Of a stretch of 64,000 nt of DNA, positions 9,070 to 18,462 are shown in pieces. This DNA is from Azonexus sp. (GTDB lineage: Bacteria > Pseudomonadota > Gammaproteobacteria > Burkholderiales > Rhodocyclaceae). The notes under the pieces are model-generated. The model was not told where the DNA came from and ran no database searches. It was given only the letters and a program-made list of their open reading frames with translations. The position numbers were made by a program, and so were the translations under genes. The number at the start of each line of letters is the position of its first letter. Within the stretch, counting starts at the first letter, position 1. The DNA is taken from NCBI GenBank assembly GCA_030696345.1, contig JAUYSK010000018.1, positions 62,001-126,000 of the forward strand, given 5' to 3'.

Positions 9070-9676
9070 ACGGTGGCGGTGGGTCGTGGCGATTGCCTGC
9101 GGCCTGCTGTTGCTGAATGTCTCGTCGGCTGCCTGGGCGGCGAGCAATAAGCCATCGGGCAAGCCGGTGGCGAGCAAGAAATCCAAGCCGGCCAGCCGCC
9201 ATGTTCGCCGCGCCGCGCCCCCCGAACCCACTATAGTCGCCGCCGAAATGATGGATAGCGACAATATTGGCCTGCATGGCAAGGCGAGTTTTTACGGCCA
9301 CGGCTTTCAGGGCCGCAAGACCTCGACCGGGGAGCGCTTCGATTTCAGGCAGTTCACCGCCGCCAGCAATCATTTTCCGCTCGGCAGCATGGTCGCCGTC
9401 CGCCGGCTGGACAGCGATCGCTGTGCCATCGTCAAGGTTAATGACCGGATGGCTGCCCACCATCGGCAACGCGTCATCGACGTTTCGCGTGGCGTGGCCG
9501 AATACCTCGACATGGTCAAGGCGGGCGTCGTGCTGGTTCGTGTTGCTCCTATCAAGGGGGCTCGCGGCGAGCCGGCCCACGAGTCTTGTCGTGCAGCATT
9601 CGAGCCGGAAGTTGAATGTGTCTCCTGCGGTAGACCGCCGCGTTTACCCGATTTTGGCGAATTGAACGTCGATTAG
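9041..9676 (+). CDS. RlpA-like secreted double-psi beta-barrel protein
   Basis: RlpA-family proteins are secreted or outer-membrane septal lytic transglycosylases or cell-wall-binding proteins. The 211-residue product has an N-terminal signal peptide (about 1-33, hydrophobic core [19 protein letters not shown]) and a double-psi barrel (about 78-175) with [31 protein letters not shown] and VKVNDR. There is no lipobox and no SPOR domain, so it is a short RlpA-like form. Four cysteines lie in the second half of the protein, two as CVSC near the end. The GTG start at 9041 lies inside the 3' end of purM. Activity as a transglycosylase is not certain from sequence. Confidence 0.8.
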   Translation: MTKRRPSWSERWRWVVAIACGLLLLNVSSAAWAASNKPSGKPVASKKSKPASRHVRRAAPPEPTIVAAEMMDSDNIGLHGKASFYGHGFQGRKTSTGERFDFRQFTAASNHFPLGSMVAVRRLDSDRCAIVKVNDRMAAHHRQRVIDVSRGVAEYLDMVKAGVVLVRVAPIKGARGEPAHESCRAAFEPEVECVSCGRPPRLPDFGELNVD

Positions 9677-9707
9677 GTTTGTAGCAATGGACGATGCCCC
9701 GGAATCT

Positions 9708-9736
9708 TTGGGCAGCCGCCCCTGCTTGGTTACAAT
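9708..9736 (+). promoter_or_regulatory. Possible sigma-70 promoter of the RND efflux operon
   Basis: TTGGGC (9708-9713) and TACAAT (9731-9736) are separated by 17 bp, about 40 bp before the membrane-fusion gene. The -10 is close to consensus and the -35 is fair. It would allow the efflux genes to be expressed separately from purM and the RlpA-like gene. Confidence 0.45.
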
Positions 9737-9773
9737 CCTGTTTCTCAATTGACCTCAGGGTCTGCCCCCGGCC

Positions 9774-10934
9774 ATGTCCATGAAAAAAAATACCCGTTAC
9801 GGAATTATCGCCCTTGCCATTGCCGGTCTGGCCGGGCTTGCTTATTACGCCTATGAAGCCAACCGTGCGCCGGCGACTGCGCCCGCGGGTGCGGCAGGTG
9901 CGCCGGGCAAACCGGGTGGGGCACCGGGTGGTTTTGCCATGGCGGTCGAGGTCGCCAAGGTCAGGGCCAGCGATTTTGCCGACGACGCAACTGCGGTCGG
10001 CAACCTCAAATCCAACGAGTCCGTCGTGTTGCGACCGGAAACGGCCGGGCGGGTGTCGGCGATCAGCTTCAAGGATGGTTCGATTGTCGCCAAGGGTACG
10101 GTGCTGGTGGCGCTGGACGCAGCGATTCAGGAGGCCGAGTTGCAGCAGGCGAAGGCCAATCTGGCGCTGGCCAGCAGCAACCACCAGCGCAATCAGGAAT
10201 TGCTCGGCAAGAAATTCCTCAGTCAGCAGGCAGTCGACAGTTCCGCCGCGACCTTGAAGGTGCAGGAGGCTGCGGTGCAACTGGCTGATGCCAAGCTGGC
10301 CAAAACCCGGGTCAAGGCGCCGTTCAGGGGCATGGTCGGCTTGCGCAATGTCAGCGTCGGCGACTACGTCAAGGAAGGCCAGGATCTGATCAATATTGAA
10401 GACATCGGCACGCTGCGCGCTGATTTCAAGTTACCGGAAAGCTATCTCGGTCGCCTGAACAAGGGACTGGCCGTCGAAGTGACCAGCGATGCCTTGCCGG
10501 GTGAGCGTTTCAAGGCGGTACTCGATGCCGTCGATCCGATGGTCGATCAGGGCGGTCGCGCCATTTCGGCCCGGGCCCGGCTCGACAATGCGGCCGGCAA
10601 ACTGCGGCCCGGCATGTTTGTCCGCGTCCGTCTGCTCTTCGGTGATCGCAAGGCGGTGCTGATGGTGCCGGAACAGGCCATCGTCCCGGGCGCTCAGCCG
10701 GCCGTATTCCGGGTGGTCGAGGGCAAGGCTGCTTTGGTCAAGGTCAAGCTCGGCATCCGTCGGGCGGCGCAGGTCGAGGTGCTGGAAGGGCTGGTCGAGG
10801 GCGATCTGGTCGTGACGGCCGGGCAACTGAAGTTGCGTGAAGGCGTACCGGTCAAGGCGGTCGGCGAAGGCGCCCCGCCGGCCCCGGCGCCTGCCGTACC
10901 AAGCGGCGTGTCCGGAACGGCTGCTGGCAAATGA
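9774..10934 (+). CDS. RND efflux periplasmic adaptor (membrane fusion protein)
   Basis: Periplasmic adaptor that links an inner-membrane RND pump to an outer-membrane channel. The 386-residue protein has an N-terminal membrane anchor (about 10-26), a Gly/Pro/Ala-rich spacer (about 30-55), lipoyl halves (RPETAGRVSAISFKDGS and TRVKAPFRGMVG), an alpha-helical hairpin (about 115-180) and beta-barrel and membrane-proximal domains. Its TGA overlaps the ATG of the pump gene (ATGA), so translation is coupled. No outer-membrane factor gene follows, so a TolC-type protein must be encoded elsewhere. The substrate cannot be told from sequence. Confidence 0.93.
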   Translation: MSMKKNTRYGIIALAIAGLAGLAYYAYEANRAPATAPAGAAGAPGKPGGAPGGFAMAVEVAKVRASDFADDATAVGNLKSNESVVLRPETAGRVSAISFKDGSIVAKGTVLVALDAAIQEAELQQAKANLALASSNHQRNQELLGKKFLSQQAVDSSAATLKVQEAAVQLADAKLAKTRVKAPFRGMVGLRNVSVGDYVKEGQDLINIEDIGTLRADFKLPESYLGRLNKGLAVEVTSDALPGERFKAVLDAVDPMVDQGGRAISARARLDNAAGKLRPGMFVRVRLLFGDRKAVLMVPEQAIVPGAQPAVFRVVEGKAALVKVKLGIRRAAQVEVLEGLVEGDLVVTAGQLKLREGVPVKAVGEGAPPAPAPAVPSGVSGTAAGK

Positions 10935-13900
10935 AGGTCTCCGATATCTGCATCAAGCGGCCGGTATTCGCTACCGTGCTGTCGCTGGTGGTAATGCTGC
11001 TCGGCATCGTTTCCTACGGTCGACTGGCGGTACGCGAATATCCGAAGATCGATGAGCCGGTGGTGACCGTAGATACGACCTATCGCGGTGCTTCGGCAGA
11101 CATCATCGAATCGCAGGTCACCAAACCGCTGGAGGATTCGCTGGCTGGCATCGAAGGCGTGGAAGTGATCACTTCCATTTCGCGGGCGGAAAACAGCCAG
11201 ATTTCGGTGCGTTTCAAGCTGGAACGGGCGCCTGATTCGGCCGCCGCCGATGTCCGTGACCGGGTTTCCCGCGTGCGTGCCAAGTTGCCGGAAGCGACCG
11301 ATGAGCCGGTCATCGCCAAGGTCGAGGCCGATGCCAATCCGATCATCTGGATTGCCTTCTCCTCGGATCAGCATTCGGCGCTTGAGGTGACCGATGTCGC
11401 CAACCGCATCGTCAAGCCGAAGATGCAGACCCTACCCGGGGCGGCCGATGTCCGGATTTTCGGCGAACGCAAGTTCGCCATGCGCATCTGGCTCGACCGA
11501 CAGCGACTCGCGGCCTACCAGCTGACCCCGGCCGATGTCGAGGATGCACTGCGCAAACAGAATGTCGAGGTGCCGGCCGGCCGAATCGAGAGTCGGGAGC
11601 GTGAGTTCTCGGTGGTGGCCAGCACCGATCTGAAAACGCCGGAAGAGTTTGGTGCCGTCGTCGTCAAGACGGTCAATGCTTATCCGGTACGAATCGCCGA
11701 CCTCGGTCGCGTCGAGATCGGCCCGGCGGCCGAACGTACCTCGGTGCGTTTCAAGGGGCGCTCGGCCGTTGGCATGGGCGTCATCAAGCAGGCGACGGCC
11801 AATCCGCTGGAACTGTCGAAGGCGCTGCGTGCCGAGTTGCCAAAGCTGGTCGCGCAGCTACCGCCCGGCATGACGGCGGATATTTCCTACGATTCCTCGG
11901 TCTTCATCGACCGCTCGATCAAGTCGGTGTTCACCACCATCGCTGAGGCAATTCTGCTGGTGCTGGCGATCATTTTCTTTTTCCTGCGCAACCTGCGGGC
12001 GACGCTGATTCCGCTGGTCACCATTCCGGTATCGCTGGTTGGCTCCTTCGCCATCATGTTCATGCTCGGCTTCACGATCAATACGCTGACCCTGTTGGCA
12101 CTGGTGCTGGCGATTGGCCTGGTGGTGGATGACGCCATCGTCGTGCTGGAAAACATCTATCGCCATATCGAGGAAGGCATGCCGCGCATGCAGGCGGCGC
12201 TTCAGGGCTCGAAGGAAATCGGTTTTGCCGTGGTGGCGATGACGCTGACGCTGGCCGCCGTGTACGCCCCGGTTGCCTTCATGACCGGGCGTACCGGCAA
12301 GCTGTTCATCGAGTTCGCGCTGACCCTGGCTGGTGCGGTGCTGGTCTCCGGGTTCGTCGCGCTGACCCTGTCGCCGATGATGTGCTCCGTTCTGCTGAAG
12401 CACGAGGAGAAACACGGCAAGGTTTTCCTGATCATCGAGGGCTTCCTGAACTGGTTGAATGATGGCTATAAACGGGTGTTGACCGCATCGCTCAAGCAGC
12501 GCTGGCTGGTGATGCTTGGTTTCGTTATCGTTGCCGCCTCCTGTGGCGTCCTGCTCAAAGCCTTGAAGTCCGAGCTGGCGCCGATTGAGGATCGCGGCGT
12601 CATTCTCGGCGTCTTCTCCGGTCCGGATGGGGCAACGCTGGATTACACGGAAAAATACGCCCGCCAGATTGAAGGCATTTACAGCCAGACCAAGGATGTC
12701 GAGCGTTTCTTCGTCGTTGCCGGCAGCCCGACAGTGAGCCAGGGCATTTCCTTTGTCGGCCTGACCGACTGGAGCGAACGGACCCGCCGTTCGCCGGACA
12801 TCGCCAAGGAACTCTTTCCGAAATTCATGGGTATTCCCGGCGTCCTGGCTTTTCCGGTGACGCCGCCTTCGCTGGGCCAGAGCCCGCGCGAGCGGCCGAT
12901 CAACTTCGTGATCGCGACTTCGGCATCCTATGCCGAACTCCAGAAGGTGACCAACCAGATGCTGGCCGAGCTGGCCAAGAATCCCGGCCTGACCAATGTG
13001 GATACCGACCTCAAGCTGAACAAGCCGGAGCTTTCGGTCGTGGTGCGTCGTGACCGGGCTGCCGATATGGGCGTGCCGGTGGAGAGCATCGGGCGGGCGT
13101 TGGAAACGCTGCTGGGCGGCCGTCAGGTCACCCGCTTCAAGCGCGACGGCGAGCAGTACGACGTGATCGTGCAGGTCGCCAATGTCGACCGCAGCAACCC
13201 CGACGACATCCGTGATATCTACGTCCGTGGTCGCGATGGCAGCATGATTTCGCTCGATAACCTGGTCAGTCTGGACGAGACAATCGCGCCGCGCGAACTC
13301 AACCACTTCGGCCAGCGCCGCGCTGTCACCATCACGGCCAACCTGGCGCCGGGCTACACGATGGGCGAAGCGCTGACGGCGATGGATGCCGTGGCCGCAG
13401 AAATCCTCAAGCCGGGATTTGCCGTCGATTACAACGGCCAGTCGCGCGAATTCCGCCAGTCCTCTTCCTCGCTGGCGATGACCTTCGGGCTGGCGCTTGC
13501 CTTCATTTATCTGGTGCTGGCGGCGCAGTTCGAGAGCTTCCGCGATCCCTTCATCATCATGCTGACCGTGCCGCTCTCAATGGCTGGTGCTTTGCTGGCG
13601 CTCTGGCTGAGCGGTGGCACGCTCAACGTTTATAGCCAGATCGGTCTGGTGACGCTGGTTGGCCTGATTACCAAACACGGCATTCTGATCGTTGAGTTCG
13701 CCAATCAGTTGCAGGAGAAGGGCTACGAATTGAAGGCGGCGGTGATCGAATCGGCCACGCTGCGTTTGCGCCCGATCCTGATGACCACCGGCGCCATGGT
13801 GCTCGGCGCCCTGCCGTTGGCAATGGCGAGCGGGGCGGGGGCAGAATCACGGCAGCAAATTGGCTGGGTCATCGTTGGAGGCCTCTTGCTGGGCACCTTC

Positions 13901-13975
13901 TTCACGCTGTTCGTGGTGCCGACGGTCTATTCGCTGTTGGCAGCGCGCAAGGAAATTCAGCTGGCTTCGGACTGA
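10931..13975 (+). CDS. RND multidrug efflux transporter (HAE1 type)
   Basis: Proton-driven inner-membrane pump of 1014 residues, the normal length for HAE1 (AcrB/MexB-like) proteins. The first membrane helix is at about 12-30. The central helices carry the proton-relay aspartates in GLVVDDAIVVLENIYRH, and the second helix block near 850-1000 includes GLITKHGILIVEF. The porter segments MQTLPGAADVRIFGER and YDSSVFIDRSI are typical of the family. It forms an operon with the adaptor gene. The last 19 bp overlap the end of miaA, which is convergent. Exported compounds are unknown; drugs, solvents or fatty acids are all possible. Confidence 0.95.
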   Translation: MKVSDICIKRPVFATVLSLVVMLLGIVSYGRLAVREYPKIDEPVVTVDTTYRGASADIIESQVTKPLEDSLAGIEGVEVITSISRAENSQISVRFKLERAPDSAAADVRDRVSRVRAKLPEATDEPVIAKVEADANPIIWIAFSSDQHSALEVTDVANRIVKPKMQTLPGAADVRIFGERKFAMRIWLDRQRLAAYQLTPADVEDALRKQNVEVPAGRIESREREFSVVASTDLKTPEEFGAVVVKTVNAYPVRIADLGRVEIGPAAERTSVRFKGRSAVGMGVIKQATANPLELSKALRAELPKLVAQLPPGMTADISYDSSVFIDRSIKSVFTTIAEAILLVLAIIFFFLRNLRATLIPLVTIPVSLVGSFAIMFMLGFTINTLTLLALVLAIGLVVDDAIVVLENIYRHIEEGMPRMQAALQGSKEIGFAVVAMTLTLAAVYAPVAFMTGRTGKLFIEFALTLAGAVLVSGFVALTLSPMMCSVLLKHEEKHGKVFLIIEGFLNWLNDGYKRVLTASLKQRWLVMLGFVIVAASCGVLLKALKSELAPIEDRGVILGVFSGPDGATLDYTEKYARQIEGIYSQTKDVERFFVVAGSPTVSQGISFVGLTDWSERTRRSPDIAKELFPKFMGIPGVLAFPVTPPSLGQSPRERPINFVIATSASYAELQKVTNQMLAELAKNPGLTNVDTDLKLNKPELSVVVRRDRAADMGVPVESIGRALETLLGGRQVTRFKRDGEQYDVIVQVANVDRSNPDDIRDIYVRGRDGSMISLDNLVSLDETIAPRELNHFGQRRAVTITANLAPGYTMGEALTAMDAVAAEILKPGFAVDYNGQSREFRQSSSSLAMTFGLALAFIYLVLAAQFESFRDPFIIMLTVPLSMAGALLALWLSGGTLNVYSQIGLVTLVGLITKHGILIVEFANQLQEKGYELKAAVIESATLRLRPILMTTGAMVLGALPLAMASGAGAESRQQIGWVIVGGLLLGTFFTLFVVPTVYSLLAARKEIQLASD

Positions 13976-14916
13976 TTCTCAAGAAAACACCTGACCCGTG
14001 TCGCGATGATTTCGCTCAGCGCCGGGTCGAGGCAATCGAAATTCTCGGCCTCGAAAGAGTTGGTCAGCCAGGTGATCTGGCGCTTGGCCAGTTGGCGCGT
14101 CGCGAAAATGCCGCGGTCGCGCAATTCATTTTTCGGGAGTGTGCCGTCCTGCGCCTCCCAGGCCTGCCGGTAGCCGACGCAGCGCATCGATGGCAGGTTG
14201 GGATGCAGCGTGTATTTCTGGCGCAGCATCCGCAGCTCGTCATCCAGCCCGGCCAGCAGCATTTCGTCGAAACGGTGGGCGATGCGTTCATGCAGCACGG
14301 TGCGGCTGGATGGCAGCAGGCTGATCGAGAGAAAGTTGTAGGGCGGTTTCTGTTTTTCGCTTTCAGCCAGCAATTCGGACATCGGCCTGCCCGTCAGCCG
14401 GCAGATCTCCAGTGCGCGTTGCAGGCGCTGGCTATCGGTCGGGTGGAGGCGTGCTGCGGTCAACGGGTCAAAAAGGGCTAATTTCGCATGCATGGCCGGC
14501 CAGCCATTGGCCGCCGCTTCGGCATCGATTTCGGCCCGCAACTGGGTGTCGGCCTGCGGCAGATCGGCCAGGCCGTGCAGCAGGGCACGGAAATACATCA
14601 TCGTGCCGCCGACCAGTAACGGCACCTTGCCGGCTGCTGTGATCTCGGCCATGGCAGCCAGCGCGTCGGTGCGAAATTTGGCGGCGGAATAACTTTCTTC
14701 CGGCGAAATCAGGTCGATCAGACGATGCGGGTAGCGAGCCAGCGTGGCGCGGTCTGGCTTGGCCGTGCCGACATTCATATCACGAAAGACCTGAGCCGAG
14801 TCGACGCTGATCAGTTCGACCGGAAAACGGTCGGCCAGCGCCATGGCAACCGCCGTCTTGCCCGAGGCGGTCGGGCCCATGATCAGGATGGCGGGAGGCT
14901 GGCTGGGGGCGTTCAT
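13957..14916 (-). CDS. miaA: tRNA dimethylallyltransferase
   Basis: Transfers a dimethylallyl group to N6 of A37 in tRNAs that read UNN codons. The 319-residue protein has the P-loop GPTASGKT near residue 15, SVDSAQVFRDMNVGTAKP, the DPLTAARLHPTDSQR segment and the C-terminal TRQLAKRQITWL motif that holds the tRNA. An ATG at 14940 is also in frame, but 14916 matches the family start better. It is convergent with the RND gene and divergent from the small zinc-ribbon gene. Confidence 0.96.
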   Translation of the reverse strand: MNAPSQPPAILIMGPTASGKTAVAMALADRFPVELISVDSAQVFRDMNVGTAKPDRATLARYPHRLIDLISPEESYSAAKFRTDALAAMAEITAAGKVPLLVGGTMMYFRALLHGLADLPQADTQLRAEIDAEAAANGWPAMHAKLALFDPLTAARLHPTDSQRLQRALEICRLTGRPMSELLAESEKQKPPYNFLSISLLPSSRTVLHERIAHRFDEMLLAGLDDELRMLRQKYTLHPNLPSMRCVGYRQAWEAQDGTLPKNELRDRGIFATRQLAKRQITWLTNSFEAENFDCLDPALSEIIATRVRCFLENQSEAS

Positions 14917-14986
14917 GGCGGCGAATGTTAACATGCACACGGCTTGGACCCCGGCCTATAATCGGCCAAAAATCAGCGGAGATTCC

Positions 14987-15220
14987 ATGTCCCTCGTTCC
15001 CTGTCGCGCCTGCGCGCACAAAGTCGATACCTCGGCCGAAGCCTGCCCCGGCTGCGGCGCCACCAACCCCGGCCGCAAGATGAGCCGGCAGCAGTCGGAC
15101 CTGATCGTGCTGCTCATTCAACTGATCGTCGGCTTCGCGCTGGTGATCGGGGGCGGCACGCTGGTTTGGAATGCAGTCGGGCCCATCGTCAAGGCGCAGT
15201 TGGTGAAGCCGGCCCATTAG
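14987..15220 (+). CDS. Small zinc-ribbon membrane protein
   Basis: A 77-residue protein with an N-terminal treble-clef or zinc-ribbon motif (C6-x2-C9 and C20-x2-C23, in CRAC and CPGCG), a short charged stretch and one membrane helix at about 40-63 (LIVLLIQLIVGFALVIGGGTLVW). GGAGA lies 5 bases before the ATG. Similar zinc-ribbon plus transmembrane proteins are widespread, but their function is unknown. A longer in-frame start would overlap miaA and is not needed. Confidence 0.75.
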   Translation: MSLVPCRACAHKVDTSAEACPGCGATNPGRKMSRQQSDLIVLLIQLIVGFALVIGGGTLVWNAVGPIVKAQLVKPAH

Positions 15221-15310
15221 CCAGCCACTGGGCGGTGACCGACCAAGGCTTGGACGCAGATATGGAAAGCTGCCGGGATCTGGGGTTCCGGCCGTTTCGG
15301 TTGGCGTAAA

Positions 15311-15342
15311 CAGAAAATGGCGCAGATATCTTCTGCGCCATT
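15311..15342 (-). terminator. Terminator of the Ser-rich PEP-CTERM gene
   Basis: A perfect 11-bp stem, AATGGCGCAGA (15316-15326) and TCTGCGCCATT (15332-15342), lies 27 bp after the PEP-CTERM stop and is followed on the minus strand by TTTTCTGTTT. It also faces the end of the zinc-ribbon gene from the other side, where the tail is weaker. Confidence 0.65.
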
Positions 15343-15368
15343 GTCCGAAAAGTCGATCTTCGGGAAGA

Positions 15369-16493
15369 TTAGCGGGTGAACTCCCTGCGGCGACGTGCAA
15401 TGACGCCAATCATGCCCAGACCAGCCAGCAACATGGCATAGGACTCCGGTTCTGGTACGGCTGCAACATTGCCGACGAGATTGAGTTCGAGCTGATACGC
15501 TTTGCGAGTCGCGCTGGCGCCAATGTCGGCATCCGACAAATTGAGCAGATAGTGGGAGCTGAAGTTGCCGGTCGATGTCGTATCCAGCCAGGCGTCGTAG
15601 CTGCTACTGCCACCTTGGGCCAGGTCGATGAAACCGGCGAGGTTGGTCGTCAGCTTGCCGGTGTTTCCTGAGCCGGAGACGCTGTCCAGATCGAGCCCGG
15701 CACGGTTGGCGCCAGCCAGGTTGAAGAGGCTAAAGCTCAAGGGCGATATGCTGGCACCTTGGGCGACGGTGCCGAAATCCAGCGTCAGGCTGCTCAATGT
15801 CGAGCTGTTGGCAAAAGACGGCGCGGCGTGGAGCAGGTAGTCGTAGCTCGCCTGCAGATTCCCTGACCAGCTGACCGTATAGGTGCTCGTTGAGCTCGAT
15901 GCCTGACCCTGGGTTCGCGACAAGGTGCTGGTCGCCTGTAGGCTAGGCAGGCTCAGGGCGACGCTGGTTGATCCGTTGCCGACATAGTCGTTCAGGTTGC
16001 TGGTGCTGACCGCCGCGGTTGCATTGGTTGCGACGGCCGCTGATGTCGTTGGCCCCCAGTTGCAGGAAATCGCGCCGGTGGGTCCCATGGCCAGGGAGCA
16101 ACCGCTCCCGGCCAGCGTTGCCGGTGTGGCGAACGTGCTGCTGGCGCCGGAGGCCGAGAAAGCAGCGGTGCTGCTACCGCTGCCATTGGCATCGCGGCCG
16201 GGGCCGTTGTTTTTGGAACCCGTGCCGCTGATCGATTGCAGGCGCTCGGAGTTGAGCTGGATGTTCGCGCCGACCAGGACGCCGGTGGAGCTGTCGAATT
16301 GGCCGACACCAACCGTGGCGATGGCGACATTGTTGTTGGTTCCGCTCGCGCTGGCGACGGATGATGCTGTGGCGCTGGCGCTGGCCGAGCCACTGAAGGC
16401 GCTGCTTGCGGTTGATGCGTTCAATTGTGCCTGGGCCATTCCGGCGCTACCGAGCAAGGCGGTTGCCAGGGCGATTCTAGTCAAATTGTTCAT
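15369..16493 (-). CDS. Ser/Ala-rich PEP-CTERM sorting-domain protein
   Basis: Secreted protein of 374 residues with a signal peptide (about 1-22, ending AQA) and a C-terminal PEP-CTERM signal: VPEPESYAMLL, a hydrophobic helix, then RRRREFTR. Such tails are cut by an exosortase during export of biofilm or extracellular-matrix proteins. The body is low in charge and very rich in Ser, Ala, Thr and Gly, with SASASATASS-like stretches, consistent with a glycosylated surface protein. No enzymatic domain is recognised. No exosortase gene is present in this window. A second PEP-CTERM gene lies 60 bp upstream on the same strand, so they may share a transcript. Confidence 0.88.
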   Translation of the reverse strand: MNNLTRIALATALLGSAGMAQAQLNASTASSAFSGSASASATASSVASASGTNNNVAIATVGVGQFDSSTGVLVGANIQLNSERLQSISGTGSKNNGPGRDANGSGSSTAAFSASGASSTFATPATLAGSGCSLAMGPTGAISCNWGPTTSAAVATNATAAVSTSNLNDYVGNGSTSVALSLPSLQATSTLSRTQGQASSSTSTYTVSWSGNLQASYDYLLHAAPSFANSSTLSSLTLDFGTVAQGASISPLSFSLFNLAGANRAGLDLDSVSGSGNTGKLTTNLAGFIDLAQGGSSSYDAWLDTTSTGNFSSHYLLNLSDADIGASATRKAYQLELNLVGNVAAVPEPESYAMLLAGLGMIGVIARRRREFTR

Positions 16494-16552
16494 ACTGTTT
16501 TTCAGTCCGAATGAAGTTGATGCGGAATTGCTGGAGAGATATGTAGGCGGAT

Positions 16553-17167
16553 TCAGGCGGCTTTGCGCCGACGGGCAACGCCGCCGACAATGGCCAGGCC
16601 AGCCAGCAGCATGGCGTAGGTTTCCGGTTCAGGAACTGGCGGTGCCGGCGTGACGGCCAGCCAGCTATTGAAAGCTCGCAGATGGTTGTTGGAGGCGTTC
16701 ATTAGGCTGCCATAGGTTGTGTATAGCGAAGAGTTCGTCGGAATTTGGGCCATGGCTGCAGTGAGGTCGGCGATATCTAGCAGTTCGATGTTCTTGCCGA
16801 CAGTCAGCGCGGCAAAGCTCGAGGTGCTGCCTTGCGCCACCAGGCTGCTGTAAAGCGATTGCAGCGTCGGGTTCTGGAAGTGGCCGGCCGCGAGCGAGGT
16901 CAGGTCGCTGACGTTGATGCCGATGAGGTTCGCCTGTCCAACTAAAGCAGCGACATGCATGTCTTCCGATTTCGGAATATTCTGGAACGGCTTGATTGTC
17001 GGGTAGAGGAGGCCGAACGAGCGGTACACGTTGCCGGCCAGCTTTTCTTCCTCGATCATGTAGCGCAGGCTGTCAAGCGCTTCGGGGGTATAGGTTTGGG
17101 CTTGTGCAGCCCCTGCCATTCCCAGGTGGGTTGCAAGGAGGGCGAGAAGAATCCGGAGCGTGTTCAT
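16553..17167 (-). CDS. DUF2202 ferritin-like domain protein with PEP-CTERM tail
   Basis: Secreted 204-residue protein. After a signal peptide (about 1-23, ending AQA) comes a DUF2202 domain (about 28-165), a four-helix ferritin-like fold. Candidate metal ligands are visible in MIEEEKLAGNVY, SEDMH and NIELLDI, and the typical end SNNHLRAF is present. The last 30 residues are a PEP-CTERM signal (VPEPETYAMLL, hydrophobic helix, RRRKAA). DUF2202 proteins are usually free or membrane-linked; an exosortase-sorted version suggests a surface diiron protein, possibly for iron or peroxide handling. The function is inferred from fold only. Confidence 0.85.
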   Translation of the reverse strand: MNTLRILLALLATHLGMAGAAQAQTYTPEALDSLRYMIEEEKLAGNVYRSFGLLYPTIKPFQNIPKSEDMHVAALVGQANLIGINVSDLTSLAAGHFQNPTLQSLYSSLVAQGSTSSFAALTVGKNIELLDIADLTAAMAQIPTNSSLYTTYGSLMNASNNHLRAFNSWLAVTPAPPVPEPETYAMLLAGLAIVGGVARRRKAA

Positions 17168-17594
17168 GAGATAAAGCCTTTCAACGGTGTGTTATTAAAT
17201 CGAGTGCCAAACAAGCCCTTCTACTGAACGCGGGTTGCTTGATGCCGCTTTTCGGTCAAGTATAAGAAGACGGTTATGTATTAGGAATGTGGCATATTGT
17301 CGCGGGGGCGCACCGGGTTGGCGGTGGTCAGTACTACAACGCCAAAGTGTTTCCAGCGTGCTGGAGATTATTTTCTTGAGTTTGATAGGATTTTGGCTGG
17401 CCGGCTTTGTGGGGAACTGTCGACACCGTTCGCGGTTTTCATTGTTCCGTCGATTCTTGCTCATGGGCAAAAGGCAGAGTCCAGAGGGGCGGAAAAATGC
17501 TTGTTGTGGCAAAGCAAGGGTTAGTTTGGCAAAAACACTCTATGGCTAAAGATATAATCGCCACTTGTTATCACTGCAATCAAGCGAGAACCCA
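17168..17594. other. Divergent intergenic region, no gene seen
   Basis: About 430 bp, more AT-rich than its neighbours, between the DUF2202 PEP-CTERM gene and the PhnD-like gene. It must hold both divergent promoters, but no confident -35/-10 pair, operator or terminator could be picked out. The open frames within it are unlike proteins and lack start signals. Confidence 0.4.
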
Positions 17595-18431
17595 ATGGAT
17601 CAGCGTAGACTTTTCAGGTTCCTGACTTGCTTTTCAATTGCGTTGTTGCTCCCGGTTTATTCGGTGGCGGAAACGGTTTACAAGTTCGGTGTGGTTCCCC
17701 AGTTTGAGCCAAGAAAGCTCTCGGCGATCTGGTCTCCGATCCTGACCGAACTGTAAAAGCGGACCGGTTTCAAGTTTCTGATGGTGGGTTCGCCGCGCAT
17801 ACCCGAGTTCGAAGCCGAATTTCAGGCCGGGCGTTATGACTTCGCCTACATGAATCCCTATCACGCGGTGCTTGCTTACGGTACGCAGAAGTACGAACCG
17901 ATTGTCCGCGATGGTGCCGAGAAGCTGTTCGGAATCGTTGTGACAGCGAAAGACGGTCCGCTTCAGGAAATCGCCAGCCTGAACGGCAAGACCATTGCAT
18001 TTCCTGCGCCGAACGCCTTCGGGGCTTCGCTCATGGTGCGAGCCGAACTTGATCGGCAGCATGTCAAATATCAATCCCTGTGGTCGCAAACCCATACCTC
18101 GGCCTATCTGAATGTGGCGCTGGGCAAAGCGGATGCTGCCGGCGGCATCATGGCGACATTGAAGCAACAGCCACAGGCCGTGCAGGACAAGCTCCGGGTG
18201 ATCTACGAAACCCGACGGGCCGAGCCGCATCCCGTCATGGCGCATCCCTCGGTGCCGGCGGCCGATCGCGAAAAAGTCCGCAAGGCGTTTCTGGAGATGG
18301 CGGCGACTCCCGAAGGCGCTGCCTTGCTCGCCCTGGTTCCCATGCGACAGGTTGTTTCGGCCTCGTTTGACGATTACAAGGCGCTCAACCAGATGGGGCT
18401 GGAGAAATACTACGTCAAGGGTGGCGACTGA
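17595..18431 (+). pseudogene. PhnD-like periplasmic binding protein with an in-frame stop
   Basis: Phosphate/phosphonate-type solute-binding protein. A signal peptide (MDQRRLFRFLTCFSIALLL..., ending SVA) is followed by YKFGVVPQFEPRKL and WSPILTEL. Then a TAA at 17754-17756 interrupts the frame. The same frame continues without any other break as KRTGFKFLMVGSPRIPEFEA and GRYDFAYMNPYHAVLAYG to the natural end at 18431, about 278 codons in total. Related proteins have a residue such as Glu or Gln at the stop position, so one base change explains it. The rest shows no decay. Read-through, restart at the ATG at 17781 (which would lack a signal peptide) or a sequencing error are alternatives. The hybrid kinase gene begins 31 bp downstream, suggesting a binding protein that feeds a signalling pathway, not an ABC importer. 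Confidence 0.8.
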
Positions 18432-18462
18432 GGTCGTTACTCACGCCTAGCCCTGGATCGCC

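Noticed and set aside
14440-14485. Sequence in miaA resembling the dispersed repeat (GTTGACCGCAGCACGC on the minus strand)
   Set aside because: It encodes FDPLTAARLHPTD, a conserved MiaA motif, so the similarity is explained by protein constraint.
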